Source: Rhodospirillaceae bacterium TMED167 (GTDB taxonomy: Bacteria; Pseudomonadota; Alphaproteobacteria; Rhodospirillales_A; UBA2165). Taken from it: a stretch of DNA of 7,580 nt. Under the pieces are notes generated by a model that was not told the origin of the DNA, made no database searches, and saw nothing but the letters and a program-made list of their open reading frames with translations. Made by a program: the position numbers and the translations under genes. How positions within the stretch are numbered: the first letter of the stretch is position 1; every line of letters starts with the position of its first letter. Of this stretch, positions 1 to 7,079 are shown piece after piece. Location: contig NHHQ01000070.1 of assembly GCA_002170915.1 (NCBI GenBank), positions 963 to 8,542 of the forward strand, written 5' to 3'.

Positions 1-21
1 AATTGGCGCACTGCAACAGAA

Positions 22-798
22 CTAGACGGTGGCCAACGCGTCAATCGCAAAGGCATGCACCCGCTGATCCCCAGCCGCCAGCACGGTTCCGTCTGACATT
101 AAAGTAAGAGGATCGCCGTGCCAGTCGCTGATCACACCGCCCGCGCCCTCTACAATGGGAATGAGGGCCATGTAATCCCAGGGGCGCATGTCCGCTTCAC
201 AAATGAGATCCGTGTGGCCCGCCGCCAACAGTCCAAAGCCAATACAATCAGTTCCGAAAAGCGCGTGTTTCACTCCGCCCGCAAGGGATTTGAAGGCGTG
301 TTCGGCCACCCCTTGAAACATGGCGGGATTGGTCGAATACATCCAAGCGTCTGCCAAGACGGGACAGGCGCGTGTCTGAATGGGCTGGCCGTTAAACGTC
401 GTGGTCTCACCCGCCACGCCAAACCATCGCTCCCCGAGAACGGGCTGGTCAATGATGCCCAATACTGGGGCCCCATCCATCAAAAGGCTGATAAGGGTGC
501 CGAACTGATAGGATCCGCTGGCAAAGTTTTTAGTTCCGTCAATGGGATCCAGCACCCAAAGATGATCTGCGTCCTGCCGGACACTCTCGCCCTCCTCACC
601 GAGGATGCCATGATCTGGGGATTCGGCCTTGAGGAGGGCGCGCATAACCGCCTCGGCTTGCTGATCAGCAATCGTCACCGGCGACGCGTCCGCTTTGTCA
701 CTGACGTCGGGAAGGTTTCGGAAATAACGCCGGATCACTTCTCCCGACGCATCCGCGAGGCGCCCAGCCAGTTCGGAGTAAGCGGCGGCGGCGGGCAT
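22..798 (-). CDS. hisN: Histidinol-phosphatase, inositol monophosphatase family (HisN type)
   Basis: 258 residues, the usual length for the family. It is a Mg2+-dependent phosphatase of the inositol monophosphatase/FBPase superfamily, and the HisN branch dephosphorylates histidinol phosphate to histidinol in histidine biosynthesis, in the cytoplasm. Metal-site motifs visible in order: Asp45 in VTIAD, GEE at 67-69, DPIDGTKNF at 84-92 and WDYMAL at 207-212, followed by EGAGG at 217-221. The N-terminal helix contains the SELAGRLADASGEVIRRYFR-like pattern common in HisN. The ATG lies 10 bases after the stop of the upstream cytochrome gene, so the two are probably co-transcribed. No strong Shine-Dalgarno sequence is visible, only a T-rich spacer, so translation may depend on the gene before it. 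Family membership is certain. HisN rather than inositol monophosphatase (SuhB) or CysQ is inferred from the overall look of the sequence and is less sure. Confidence 0.87.
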   Translation of the reverse strand: MPAAAAYSELAGRLADASGEVIRRYFRNLPDVSDKADASPVTIADQQAEAVMRALLKAESPDHGILGEEGESVRQDADHLWVLDPIDGTKNFASGSYQFGTLISLLMDGAPVLGIIDQPVLGERWFGVAGETTTFNGQPIQTRACPVLADAWMYSTNPAMFQGVAEHAFKSLAGGVKHALFGTDCIGFGLLAAGHTDLICEADMRPWDYMALIPIVEGAGGVISDWHGDPLTLMSDGTVLAAGDQRVHAFAIDALATV

Positions 799-808
799 CA
801 GAAAAAAT

Positions 809-1339
809 CTATTGCGGCAGTGGGACTGGCGTGTCTGCCTGAGTGCGCATGTAGACTATGACGGCAGCCCTATCTTTGGCCTTTTTGAGGCCAGAAAAGG
901 TCATTTTGGTACCCTTCATAAATTCCTTCGGCTTCTTCAAGAATTTGTTCATGTCATCATAGTCCCACTTGCCACCCATGGTTTTGATGGCTGCGGAATA
1001 GTTAAACCCATCCACGATACCCCTATTAGCACCCATGATGTTGTAAAGGTTGGGCCCGACTTTATTTTTACCGCCTTTGCTAAAGGAGTGGCAGGAGGCG
1101 CATTTTTTAGCAACTTTTGCGCCCTTGTCCACCGTGGCAGAAACCAGAAGGACCGGCAGGGGCTGTTCCGGCACAGCGGACTTTTTAGCGACAGCCACAG
1201 GCGTGATCGACGCCGCCGCAGTCGAAACGACCGGTTCCATCGGCGGGACCAATTGGTCCCCGACAAAATCAACAATTAGCAAGAGCCAGGCGACCAGTAA
1301 TGCGCCACCCAAATATTTGTTGGTATTCATACTCCACAT
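809..1339 (-). CDS. Membrane-anchored class I cytochrome c (CycM-like)
   Basis: 176 residues. An uncleaved-looking hydrophobic segment at about 9-27 (YLGGALLVAWLLLIVDF) anchors the protein. A low-complexity Ala/Pro/Val linker at about 30-70 then leads to a single c-type heme domain on the periplasmic side. The heme site is CASCH at 80-84, with GPNL at 95-98 and the probable axial methionine Met146 in GTKMTF, which is the cytochrome c2 pattern. Membrane-bound cytochromes of this type (CycM / c552) carry electrons from the bc1 complex to a terminal oxidase in alphaproteobacteria. The start at 1339 is preferred over the internal ATG at 1330 because GAGAAGGA at 1347-1354 is 7 bases from it. The gene is the first of a minus-strand pair with hisN and is divergent from pheA. 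The exact redox partner cannot be read from the sequence. Confidence 0.9.
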   Translation of the reverse strand: MWSMNTNKYLGGALLVAWLLLIVDFVGDQLVPPMEPVVSTAAASITPVAVAKKSAVPEQPLPVLLVSATVDKGAKVAKKCASCHSFSKGGKNKVGPNLYNIMGANRGIVDGFNYSAAIKTMGGKWDYDDMNKFLKKPKEFMKGTKMTFSGLKKAKDRAAVIVYMRTQADTPVPLPQ

Positions 1340-1346
1340 GGATCGG

Positions 1347-1354
1347 TCCTTCTC
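1347..1354 (-). promoter_or_regulatory. Ribosome binding site of the cytochrome c gene
   Basis: The minus strand reads GAGAAGGA here, with a 7-base spacer to the ATG at 1339. It decides the start: the alternative in-frame ATG at 1330 would be 16 bases away. Confidence 0.65.
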
Positions 1355-1389
1355 GATCTTTAAATCGTTGCCTCACCTTGAAAAGGGTA

Positions 1390-1405
1390 AGCATCACAAG
1401 ATGCT
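1390..1405. repeat. Small inverted repeat, AGCATC-ACAA-GATGCT
   Basis: Two perfect 6-base arms (1390-1395 and 1400-1405) enclose a 4-base loop. It sits in the divergent intergenic region, closer to the cytochrome start than to pheA. It could be an operator half-site pair or a leader hairpin. A 6-base dyad in about 200 bases could also arise by chance, and no regulator is identified. Confidence 0.35.
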
Positions 1406-1537
1406 AACGGCCTCATCGCGGTCGATTTGGCGAACAGGGTATAGATGAACCCACGTTTTATGTATATAGGGAGCTTTCCCGCAATACCACAATGTTTTGG
1501 TCGCGGGCGCAAGATAGGCCTCAACCGACTGCAAACT

Positions 1538-1542
1538 AGGGA
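1538..1542 (+). promoter_or_regulatory. Ribosome binding site of pheA
   Basis: AGGGA is followed by an 8-base spacer and the ATG at 1551. It supports this start for pheA. Confidence 0.55.
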
Positions 1543-1550
1543 TAACGAGC

Positions 1551-2408
1551 ATGGCGAACGCCAAAACCTTAATCGCATTTCAAGGGGAAACAGGGGCCAA
1601 TTCCGACCTTGCCTGCCGGCAAGTACGCCCGGACATGACCACGCTGCCCTGTAACACATTTGAAGACACATTTGCCGCCGTTCGCAGTGGCGGAGCGGCC
1701 CTGGCTCTGATCCCCATTGATAATTCGGTTGCTGGGCGTGTGGCAGACATTCATCATCTGTTGCCGGATTCCGGACTACATATCATCGAAGAGCATTTCC
1801 AGCGTGTAGAACATCATCTACTAGCGGTCAAAGGCAGTGCTATTAGCGATCTCATCCATGTTCACTCCCATGTGCATGCTCTCAATCAATGCCGTAACTT
1901 CATTAAAGAACACGGTATTAATCCAGTTGTGCATGTGGACACTGCCGCCGCCGCCCGAGAGATAGCTGAACGCGGCGAAAAAGAGCACGGCGCCATCGCC
2001 ACGGATCTTGCCGGAGTGATCTACGGCCTCGACTCACTGCAGGCCAACATTGAGGATGCTGACCATAACACAACACGCTTTCTGCTGATGTCTCCGGAAC
2101 CGGTAGATATCTCCTCGGACACCCCCGCTGTGGTAACCAGTTTCGTGTTTCGGGTCCGGAATGTCCCGGCGTCGCTCTATAAGTCCATGGGAGGTTTCGC
2201 CACCAATGGTGTCAATATGACCAAGCTGGAGAGCTACATGGTGGGCGGCGAATTTTCGGCCACCCAATTTTATGCCGAGGTGGATGGTCACCCGACGCAC
2301 CAGGGTCTCCAGTATGCGCTGGAGGAGTTGGCGTTTTTCTCCTCGGAGGTACGTATCCTCGGCGTCTTTCCAGCTCATCCGTATCGCAAAGTCGTCAACG
2401 GCAGATAG
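1551..2408 (+). CDS. pheA: Prephenate dehydratase
   Basis: 285 residues, typical of the monofunctional enzyme without a chorismate mutase domain. It converts prephenate to phenylpyruvate, with loss of water and CO2, in phenylalanine biosynthesis in the cytoplasm. The catalytic domain spans about 5-182. It starts with IAFQGETGANS (8-18) and includes the IDNS motif at 56-59, LPDSGLHIIEEH at 71-82, and the catalytic TTRF at 174-177. A C-terminal ACT domain (about 195-275) carries TKLESYM at 224-230, the position of the ESRP-type phenylalanine-binding motif, so feedback inhibition by phenylalanine is expected. The start is supported by AGGGA 8 bases upstream. It is the first gene of a plus-strand cluster, and the acyl-CoA ligase follows after 14 bases. 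I see no lesion. Confidence 0.96.
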   Translation: MANAKTLIAFQGETGANSDLACRQVRPDMTTLPCNTFEDTFAAVRSGGAALALIPIDNSVAGRVADIHHLLPDSGLHIIEEHFQRVEHHLLAVKGSAISDLIHVHSHVHALNQCRNFIKEHGINPVVHVDTAAAAREIAERGEKEHGAIATDLAGVIYGLDSLQANIEDADHNTTRFLLMSPEPVDISSDTPAVVTSFVFRVRNVPASLYKSMGGFATNGVNMTKLESYMVGGEFSATQFYAEVDGHPTHQGLQYALEELAFFSSEVRILGVFPAHPYRKVVNGR

Positions 2409-2410
2409 GC

Positions 2411-2414
2411 GGAG
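2411..2414 (+). promoter_or_regulatory. Ribosome binding site of the acyl-CoA ligase gene
   Basis: GGAG lies between the pheA stop and the ATG at 2423, with an 8-base spacer. It supports the chosen start and co-transcription with pheA. Confidence 0.5.
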
Positions 2415-2422
2415 CGCGTCCG

Positions 2423-3964
2423 ATGCCCGAATACGACCTGCCGCGTTTGTTCGACACTGTCGTCCACATGTTGCTAGATGCCGGGGCGAAATCACCAGAT
2501 CACGTCGCGCTCACATGCGAGGGCCAGGACATGACATATCGGACATTTGTCCGATGCGTTTCTGGTTTTGCTCGGGAACTGGAGGGACTCGACGCGCGTG
2601 GCGGGCGCATCGCCCTGGTGTGCGGGAACTCCTTTGAAATCGTGGTGGCCTCTTTTGCGGCCTACGCCGCCGGCGCCCAAGTGGTCCCCGTCAATCCCCT
2701 TTACACCCAACGGGAACTCTCCTTCATCCTAGAAGACGCAGACCCCGCAGTGGTCGTTTACGATATCGCCAAAGCGGACGATATTCTGCCTCTGCTCGAT
2801 AACGCGGAGAGGATGACGGGCATCGCTGTCGGCCCGGGCAGCCGGACCCTTGATGATTGGGTAGACCAGGACCTCACGCTCCCGATGCCGCTGCCCACGC
2901 CGGAGGACTTTGCCGTCCTCCAATATACCGGAGGGACCACAGGACGCCCAAAAGGCGTGATGATCACTCATGGACAAATGGCGCTCAACATCTGTCAGCG
3001 GGAAGTCGCCGTACCAACGGTGACTGAAGATGAGCGCGTGCTGTGTGTCATGCCGTTATTTCACGTATTTGCGACCTCCATGTGCATGCATCTGGCGGTC
3101 CACTGCCGGGGCACCATGGTGATCATGAAACGCTACCACCCTGAAACAGTGGTGCAGGCCCTCGTGACAAAAAAGATCACTCTCTTTCCAGCCGGCCCCA
3201 CAGTGTTTACTGGCCTCCTGGCCTTCGACGGGTTTCAGGACGCAAATTTTTCGTGCCTGCGCTGCTGTGTCTCTGGCTCGGCGCCTCTTGCGGAAGAGAC
3301 CCTGAAAACCTGGAAAACGGTCACAGGCACCCAGATCGCAGAGGGCTTCGGCCAATCAGAAGCCGGGCCCGTGCTCACCATGTTCACGGCAGACGACACG
3401 CCGCTACCGGGATCCGTCGGCAAACCCCTGCCCTATACGGAGATGCAGATTGTAGACGTGGAGACAGGCAAGTTGGTTCTCGGACCGGGAGAACAGGGGG
3501 AAATCCGAGCGAGAGGCCCGCAAATTATGTCCGGCTACCGAAACCGGCCCGACGAGACCGCCCAAGCGCTTCGCGATGGCTGGCTCTATACCGGCGATAT
3601 CGGAGAATGTGACGACGACGGCAATTTTTATATCCGGGACCGGAAAAAGGATATGGCTATTGTGGGCGGTTACAACGTGTACCCGCGGGAAATTGACGAG
3701 GTGCTGTATACCCACCCGGCTGTCCTGGAAGCTGCCGCCATCGGCGTTCACGACGCTTACCGCGGCGAAGTCATTCATGCCCAGGTGGTTCTCAAAAAGG
3801 GCGTAACCGCGACCGTAGAGGACCTGGATTCCTATTGCCGAGAAAACCTTGCAAAATATAAAGTTCCTCGCAAAATAATTATAAGTCATAACATTCCGAA
3901 GACGACGGTCGGCAAAATCGATAAGGCGGCTCTTCGGTCACAGATGAAGGAAACAAACACATGA
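2423..3964 (+). CDS. AMP-forming acyl-CoA synthetase (class I adenylate-forming, FadD-like)
   Basis: 513 residues, full length for the family. It should activate a carboxylic acid with ATP to an acyl-adenylate and then form the CoA thioester. Core motifs are intact: the P-loop YTGGTTGRPKG at 168-178, PLFHVF at 211-216, the A5 motif EGFGQSE at 307-313, YTGD at 389-392, and the hinge RDRKKD at 405-410 followed by GGYNVYPREID at 415-425. The C-terminal catalytic lysine is Lys498 in TVGKIDK. There is no carrier-protein domain, signal peptide or membrane segment, so it is cytosolic. The hinge and GYNVYPRE motif resemble fatty acyl-CoA ligases, whereas GFGQSE replaces the usual YG-TE in A5. Acyl or aryl substrate cannot be decided. 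It is 14 bases behind pheA and overlaps the thiolase start by 4 bases, so the ligase and thiolase probably work together. Confidence 0.92.
   Translation: MPEYDLPRLFDTVVHMLLDAGAKSPDHVALTCEGQDMTYRTFVRCVSGFARELEGLDARGGRIALVCGNSFEIVVASFAAYAAGAQVVPVNPLYTQRELSFILEDADPAVVVYDIAKADDILPLLDNAERMTGIAVGPGSRTLDDWVDQDLTLPMPLPTPEDFAVLQYTGGTTGRPKGVMITHGQMALNICQREVAVPTVTEDERVLCVMPLFHVFATSMCMHLAVHCRGTMVIMKRYHPETVVQALVTKKITLFPAGPTVFTGLLAFDGFQDANFSCLRCCVSGSAPLAEETLKTWKTVTGTQIAEGFGQSEAGPVLTMFTADDTPLPGSVGKPLPYTEMQIVDVETGKLVLGPGEQGEIRARGPQIMSGYRNRPDETAQALRDGWLYTGDIGECDDDGNFYIRDRKKDMAIVGGYNVYPREIDEVLYTHPAVLEAAAIGVHDAYRGEVIHAQVVLKKGVTATVEDLDSYCRENLAKYKVPRKIIISHNIPKTTVGKIDKAALRSQMKETNT
3947..3951 (+). promoter_or_regulatory. 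Ribosome binding site of the thiolase gene
   Basis: AAGGA within the last codons of the ligase gene is 9 bases from the ATG at 3961. Together with the ATGA stop-start overlap it indicates translational coupling. Confidence 0.5.
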
Positions 3965-5169
3965 GCGTGACAACAGAAATTCCTTACGGGGCCTATTGGA
4001 GCACACCGTTCGCCAAATGGCAGGGCACCCTTTCGCACCTGCACAGCATTAAATTTGCAGCTCATGTGGCCAAGGAGGAAATGGTCAAGCGGGCCATCGA
4101 TCCAGCTGACCTGGACTATGGCATCCTGGGTCTCACAGTGCCGCAGCATATGTCGTTCCAAGGATTGCCCTGGCTGACAGGTATGATTGGAGCGCCCCAT
4201 GTGACCGGACCGACACTGTCTCAGGTTTGCGCCACGGGCGTCCGTAGTCTGGAGAACGCCAGCCAAGAAATCAAAGCCGGCGCAGCATCGGTTGCTCTGG
4301 TGGCGACCTGTGACCGGGTGTCCAACGGCCCGCAACTGTATTATCCGGAGCCCACCGGCCCAGGCGGCACCGGCCATCAGGAGAACCTGACGATCGATAA
4401 CATGCAGCGTGATGCGCTTGGCGGTCACTCCATGCTTCAAACCGCGGAGAATGTTGCCACCCGCCATCAGATCACGACGGAGGAACAACATGCCGTGGTG
4501 GCCCGACGCCAGGAACAATATCAAGACGCCCTCTCAGATGATCATGCGTTCCAAAAGCGTTACATGACCTTGCCGTTCAATGTGCCGGACGCAAGATTCC
4601 GAAAAACCATCGCCGTGCTCAAGAGCGATGAAGGGATTTATCCCTCGAATCCGGAGAAGCTCGCAACACTCAAACCAGTTCTGGAAGACGGTTCTGTAAC
4701 GTTCGGCGGACAAACCCATCCGGCAGACGGCAATGCCTGCTTGATTGTCACAACTTCAGACAAAGTGGCGGCCTTCTCCCAGGACACAAATATTCGGGTC
4801 AAACTGTTAGGCTTTGGCCACACCCGGGCCGAGAACGGATATATGCCGGAAGCCCCGGTTCCCGCAGCTAAAAAGGCGCTGGCCCAGGCCGGCCTTGATA
4901 TCAAGGACATTGGCGCAGTGAAGACACACAACCCATTTGCCGTGAATGATATCTACTTCGCGAGAGAGACGGGGTATGACATTAACAAGATGAACAATTA
5001 CGGGTGCACTCTCGTCTGGGGCCATCCGCAAGCCCCGATGGGCACACGTGGCATCATTGAATTAATCGAAGAACTCGTGATCCGGGGCGGCGGCAGAGGC
5101 CTCTTTACCGGCTGTGCCGCCGGTGACACGGGCATGGCCGTAGTAATTGAGGTCGAGGATAACGCCTAA
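3961..5169 (+). CDS. Thiolase-family protein (divergent acetyl-CoA acetyltransferase-like)
   Basis: 402 residues, the usual thiolase length. Thiolases cleave 3-ketoacyl-CoA with CoA or condense two acyl-CoAs. All four expected active-site positions can be matched: nucleophile Cys90 in SQVCATG, His323 in THNPFAVND, His355 in GHPQAPMGTR, and the second cysteine Cys385 in TGCAAGDTG. The surroundings differ from biosynthetic or FadA-type thiolases. The canonical NEAF block is HNPF here, with His at the Asn position as in SCP2-type thiolases, and the glycine-rich GHPxGxSG block is changed. No targeting signal or membrane segment is visible. Its ATG overlaps the ligase stop (ATGA), so it is translationally coupled and likely uses the CoA ester made by the ligase or a product of it. 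The reaction direction and substrate are unknown. The family is confident, but a specific name such as AtoB or FadA would be unjustified. Confidence 0.9.
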   Translation: MSVTTEIPYGAYWSTPFAKWQGTLSHLHSIKFAAHVAKEEMVKRAIDPADLDYGILGLTVPQHMSFQGLPWLTGMIGAPHVTGPTLSQVCATGVRSLENASQEIKAGAASVALVATCDRVSNGPQLYYPEPTGPGGTGHQENLTIDNMQRDALGGHSMLQTAENVATRHQITTEEQHAVVARRQEQYQDALSDDHAFQKRYMTLPFNVPDARFRKTIAVLKSDEGIYPSNPEKLATLKPVLEDGSVTFGGQTHPADGNACLIVTTSDKVAAFSQDTNIRVKLLGFGHTRAENGYMPEAPVPAAKKALAQAGLDIKDIGAVKTHNPFAVNDIYFARETGYDINKMNNYGCTLVWGHPQAPMGTRGIIELIEELVIRGGGRGLFTGCAAGDTGMAVVIEVEDNA

Positions 5170-5273
5170 GACAAAAGGCCGGCAGGAGATTTCTAGGGCC
5201 AGAATCACTTATGACCTGAGCCACTTAGGATCAGATTTATCCCCCGGGGCATATGCCTCCTCGCCCTCTTCCT
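5170..5273. other. Convergent intergenic gap between the thiolase gene and uup
   Basis: The gap is 104 bases between two converging stop codons. It contains two abutting self-complementary words, CCCCGGGG at 5242-5249 and GGCATATGCC at 5248-5257, but no following T-tract on either strand. A standard intrinsic terminator therefore cannot be called, although transcription from both sides must end hereabouts. No coding potential was recognised. Confidence 0.4.
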
Positions 5274-7079
5274 TCAGGCGCCTTCGATCTCTTCACGTTT
5301 CATCTCTAGCTCTAACCAACGGTCTTCCAACTTGGCCAAAGCTGTTTCGGCCGCTTGGAGCGCGTCCACCGATTTTTGATAGCGGTCCGGATCCTGTTTA
5401 AACAGATCCGGATCGGCCAGTGTTTTATGACAATCCGCTATTGTGCATTCCAGGTCCGCGATCTGGCCCGGCAATGTTTCCAAGGCGTAGACATCCTTAT
5501 AGGACAGTTTGGCCTTCTCCACCGGTGCGGATGAGGATATCTCGTTTGCCGATTTGGTCGCCGCCTTTAACGATCGGCTTGCCGTGATGTCCGCTCCCCG
5601 CTGGGCTTCCATGTCGGAATAACCGCCCGCGTATTCCAGCCAACCGCCCGCCCCGTCCGAGGCAATAATCGATGTCGCAACTCGGTCGAGAAAATCCCGG
5701 TCATGGCTCACCAGGAGGACGGTGCCGGGATACTCGGTCAGCATCTCCTGCAACAGATCTAAGGTTTCCAGATCCAGATCGTTCGTGGGCTCGTCCAGCA
5801 CCAGCAGATTAGACGGCCGCGCCAGGGCCTCAGCCAAGACGAGACGGCCGCGCTCCCCACCGGAGAGCTCCCGCACGGGCGTGCCTGCTTGTTCCGGGGC
5901 GAACAGAAAATCCTTCATATATCCGATGACATGTTTCTGCTGGCCGTTCACGGTCACCATATCGCCGCGTCCGCCAGTGAGCACGTCAGAGAGCGTTTCT
6001 GCAGGCTTTAGGGCCTCCCGACGCTGATCGAGAGCCGCCAGTTCCACCGCCGATCCAAGATAAGCGCTGCCCTCGTCGGGAGCAGTTTTGCCGATGAGCA
6101 TGTTCAACAGGGTTGTCTTACCCGCCCCGTTGGGCCCAACAATACCAACCCGATCACCGCGCAAAATGCGCGCTGAGAATGAATTAACGATCACACGATC
6201 ACCATAGGCTTTGGAAATATCCTCGACTTCAATCACGCGCTTACCAGATGTCCCGGCCTCGGAGACGGTCAGTTTCACATCACCCGTGGCGGTGCGCAGC
6301 GTCCGTTTATTCTCACGCAGCGCATGCAGGTCGCTTAAGCGCCGCTGATTACGTTTGCGCCGGGCCGTTACGCCGTGGATGAGCCAATGGGTTTCCCGAT
6401 GGATTTTCCGGTCGAGTTTGTGGCGTTCGGTTTCCTCTTGTTCAAATATCTTGTCACGCCAGGCCTCAAACCCGCCGAACCCATTTTCCAAACGACGGGC
6501 CTCTCCCCGATCAATCCAGAGGGTGGTGCGCGAGAGAGATCTAAGAAACCGCCGGTCATGGCTGATCAGAATGAGAGCTGTTTTTAAAGTCCCGAGCTGG
6601 GCCTCCAGCCATTCAATCGAAGATACGTCCAAATGGTTCGTGGGCTCGTCCAGCAAGAGAATATCCGGCGCGGGCGCCAAAGACGCCGCCAGGGCACAGC
6701 GACGCGCCTCACCCCCTGACATGGTGGACAGGTCCTCCTCGCCGGTGAGACTCAACTGCTCCAAGAGATAGCGGGCCCGATACGGATCATCCCCCAGCGC
6801 CAGGCCGGCTTCAACATAGGAAAGACTGGTCTGAAAACCTGAAAAATCCGGCTCTTGCGGCAAATAGCGCAGCGTCGTGCCGGGCTGGAGGAAGCGCGTC
6901 CCCTGATCTGGTTCGATCTGACCGGCGATGATTTTCAGGAGCGTCGACTTTCCCGATCCATTGCGCCCCACCAGGCAAATACGGTCCCCCACGGAGACAG
7001 CAAGCTCCAACTGGTCCAGCAACGGCTGATGACCGAAGGAGAGCGACACGTTTTTAAGAGTGAGTAGGGGTGAGGCCAT
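5274..7079 (-). CDS. uup: ABC-F family ATPase, Uup type
   Basis: 601 residues with two fused ABC ATPase domains and no membrane segments, as in soluble ABC-F proteins. Domain 1 has Walker A GRNGSGKS at 38-45, signature SGGEA at 121-125, Walker B LLLDEP at 141-146 and switch His174. The inter-domain linker (about 200-280) is basic and carries the RKRNQRRL motif (241-248) characteristic of Uup. Domain 2 has Walker A GPNGAGKT at 315-322, signature LSGGE at 405-409, Walker B LVLDEP at 426-431 and His459. A charged C-terminal segment from about 530 to 600 looks like the Uup coiled-coil domain. Known Uup proteins bind ribosomes and branched DNA and affect precise transposon excision. The ATG lacks an obvious Shine-Dalgarno sequence. 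The gene lies downstream of tRNA-Arg on the same strand and converges on the thiolase gene. Confidence 0.94.
   Translation of the reverse strand: MASPLLTLKNVSLSFGHQPLLDQLELAVSVGDRICLVGRNGSGKSTLLKIIAGQIEPDQGTRFLQPGTTLRYLPQEPDFSGFQTSLSYVEAGLALGDDPYRARYLLEQLSLTGEEDLSTMSGGEARRCALAASLAPAPDILLLDEPTNHLDVSSIEWLEAQLGTLKTALILISHDRRFLRSLSRTTLWIDRGEARRLENGFGGFEAWRDKIFEQEETERHKLDRKIHRETHWLIHGVTARRKRNQRRLSDLHALRENKRTLRTATGDVKLTVSEAGTSGKRVIEVEDISKAYGDRVIVNSFSARILRGDRVGIVGPNGAGKTTLLNMLIGKTAPDEGSAYLGSAVELAALDQRREALKPAETLSDVLTGGRGDMVTVNGQQKHVIGYMKDFLFAPEQAGTPVRELSGGERGRLVLAEALARPSNLLVLDEPTNDLDLETLDLLQEMLTEYPGTVLLVSHDRDFLDRVATSIIASDGAGGWLEYAGGYSDMEAQRGADITASRSLKAATKSANEISSSAPVEKAKLSYKDVYALETLPGQIADLECTIADCHKTLADPDLFKQDPDRYQKSVDALQAAETALAKLEDRWLELEMKREEIEGA
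5386..5412. repeat. Near-perfect inverted repeat inside the uup coding region
   Basis: The arm at 5386-5399 (TCCGGATCCTGTTT) pairs with the arm at 5400-5412 (AAACAGATCCGGA), with one unpaired C and essentially no spacer. Pairing continues outward (5383-5385 with 5413-5415) if one G-U pair is allowed. The centre is the 12-base palindrome CTGTTTAAACAG at 5394-5405. It encodes the DPDLFKQDPDR stretch of Uup near the start of the C-terminal coiled coil. The repeated DPD codons explain part of the symmetry, so a role is unproven. Confidence 0.6.

Larger units (their letters stand above)
1340..1550. promoter_or_regulatory. Divergent intergenic region between the cytochrome c gene and pheA
   Basis: This 211-base region must hold the promoters of both divergent units. 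I could not place a convincing -35/-10 pair on either strand. An AT-rich stretch at about 1456-1468 (TTTTATGTATATA) is the most promoter-like part. A perfect 6-base dyad lies at 1390-1405. A second weak pairing (CCCGC at 1478-1482 with GCGGG at 1503-1507) lies in what would be the pheA leader. There is no Phe-rich leader peptide, so classical pheA attenuation is not supported. No riboswitch fold was recognised. Confidence 0.5.

Noticed and set aside
118..861. A 247-codon plus-strand frame opposite hisN
   Set aside because: It is antisense to a gene with complete catalytic motifs, and it shows no recognisable domain.
812..1279. A 155-codon plus-strand frame opposite the cytochrome gene
   Set aside because: It is a shadow of the cytochrome c gene, which has the heme motif, membrane anchor and a ribosome binding site.
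1492..1539. A 15-residue frame (MFWSRAQ...) just upstream of pheA as an attenuation leader peptide
   Set aside because: It has only one Phe codon, no Shine-Dalgarno sequence, and no terminator with a T-run before pheA. This is unlike known Phe leader peptides.
1445..1654. A 69-codon plus-strand frame running from the intergenic region into pheA
   Set aside because: It is out of frame with pheA and ends inside it. It has no Shine-Dalgarno sequence or recognised domain and only scattered Phe codons.
3886..4524. A 212-codon minus-strand frame opposite the start of the thiolase gene
   Set aside because: It is antisense to conserved thiolase sequence including Cys90, with no family resemblance.
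5242..5257. Overlapping CCCCGGGG and GGCATATGCC palindromes as a bidirectional terminator
   Set aside because: There is no T-tract on either side, and the two palindromes share bases, so they cannot form one clean stem. Noted only as part of the gap.
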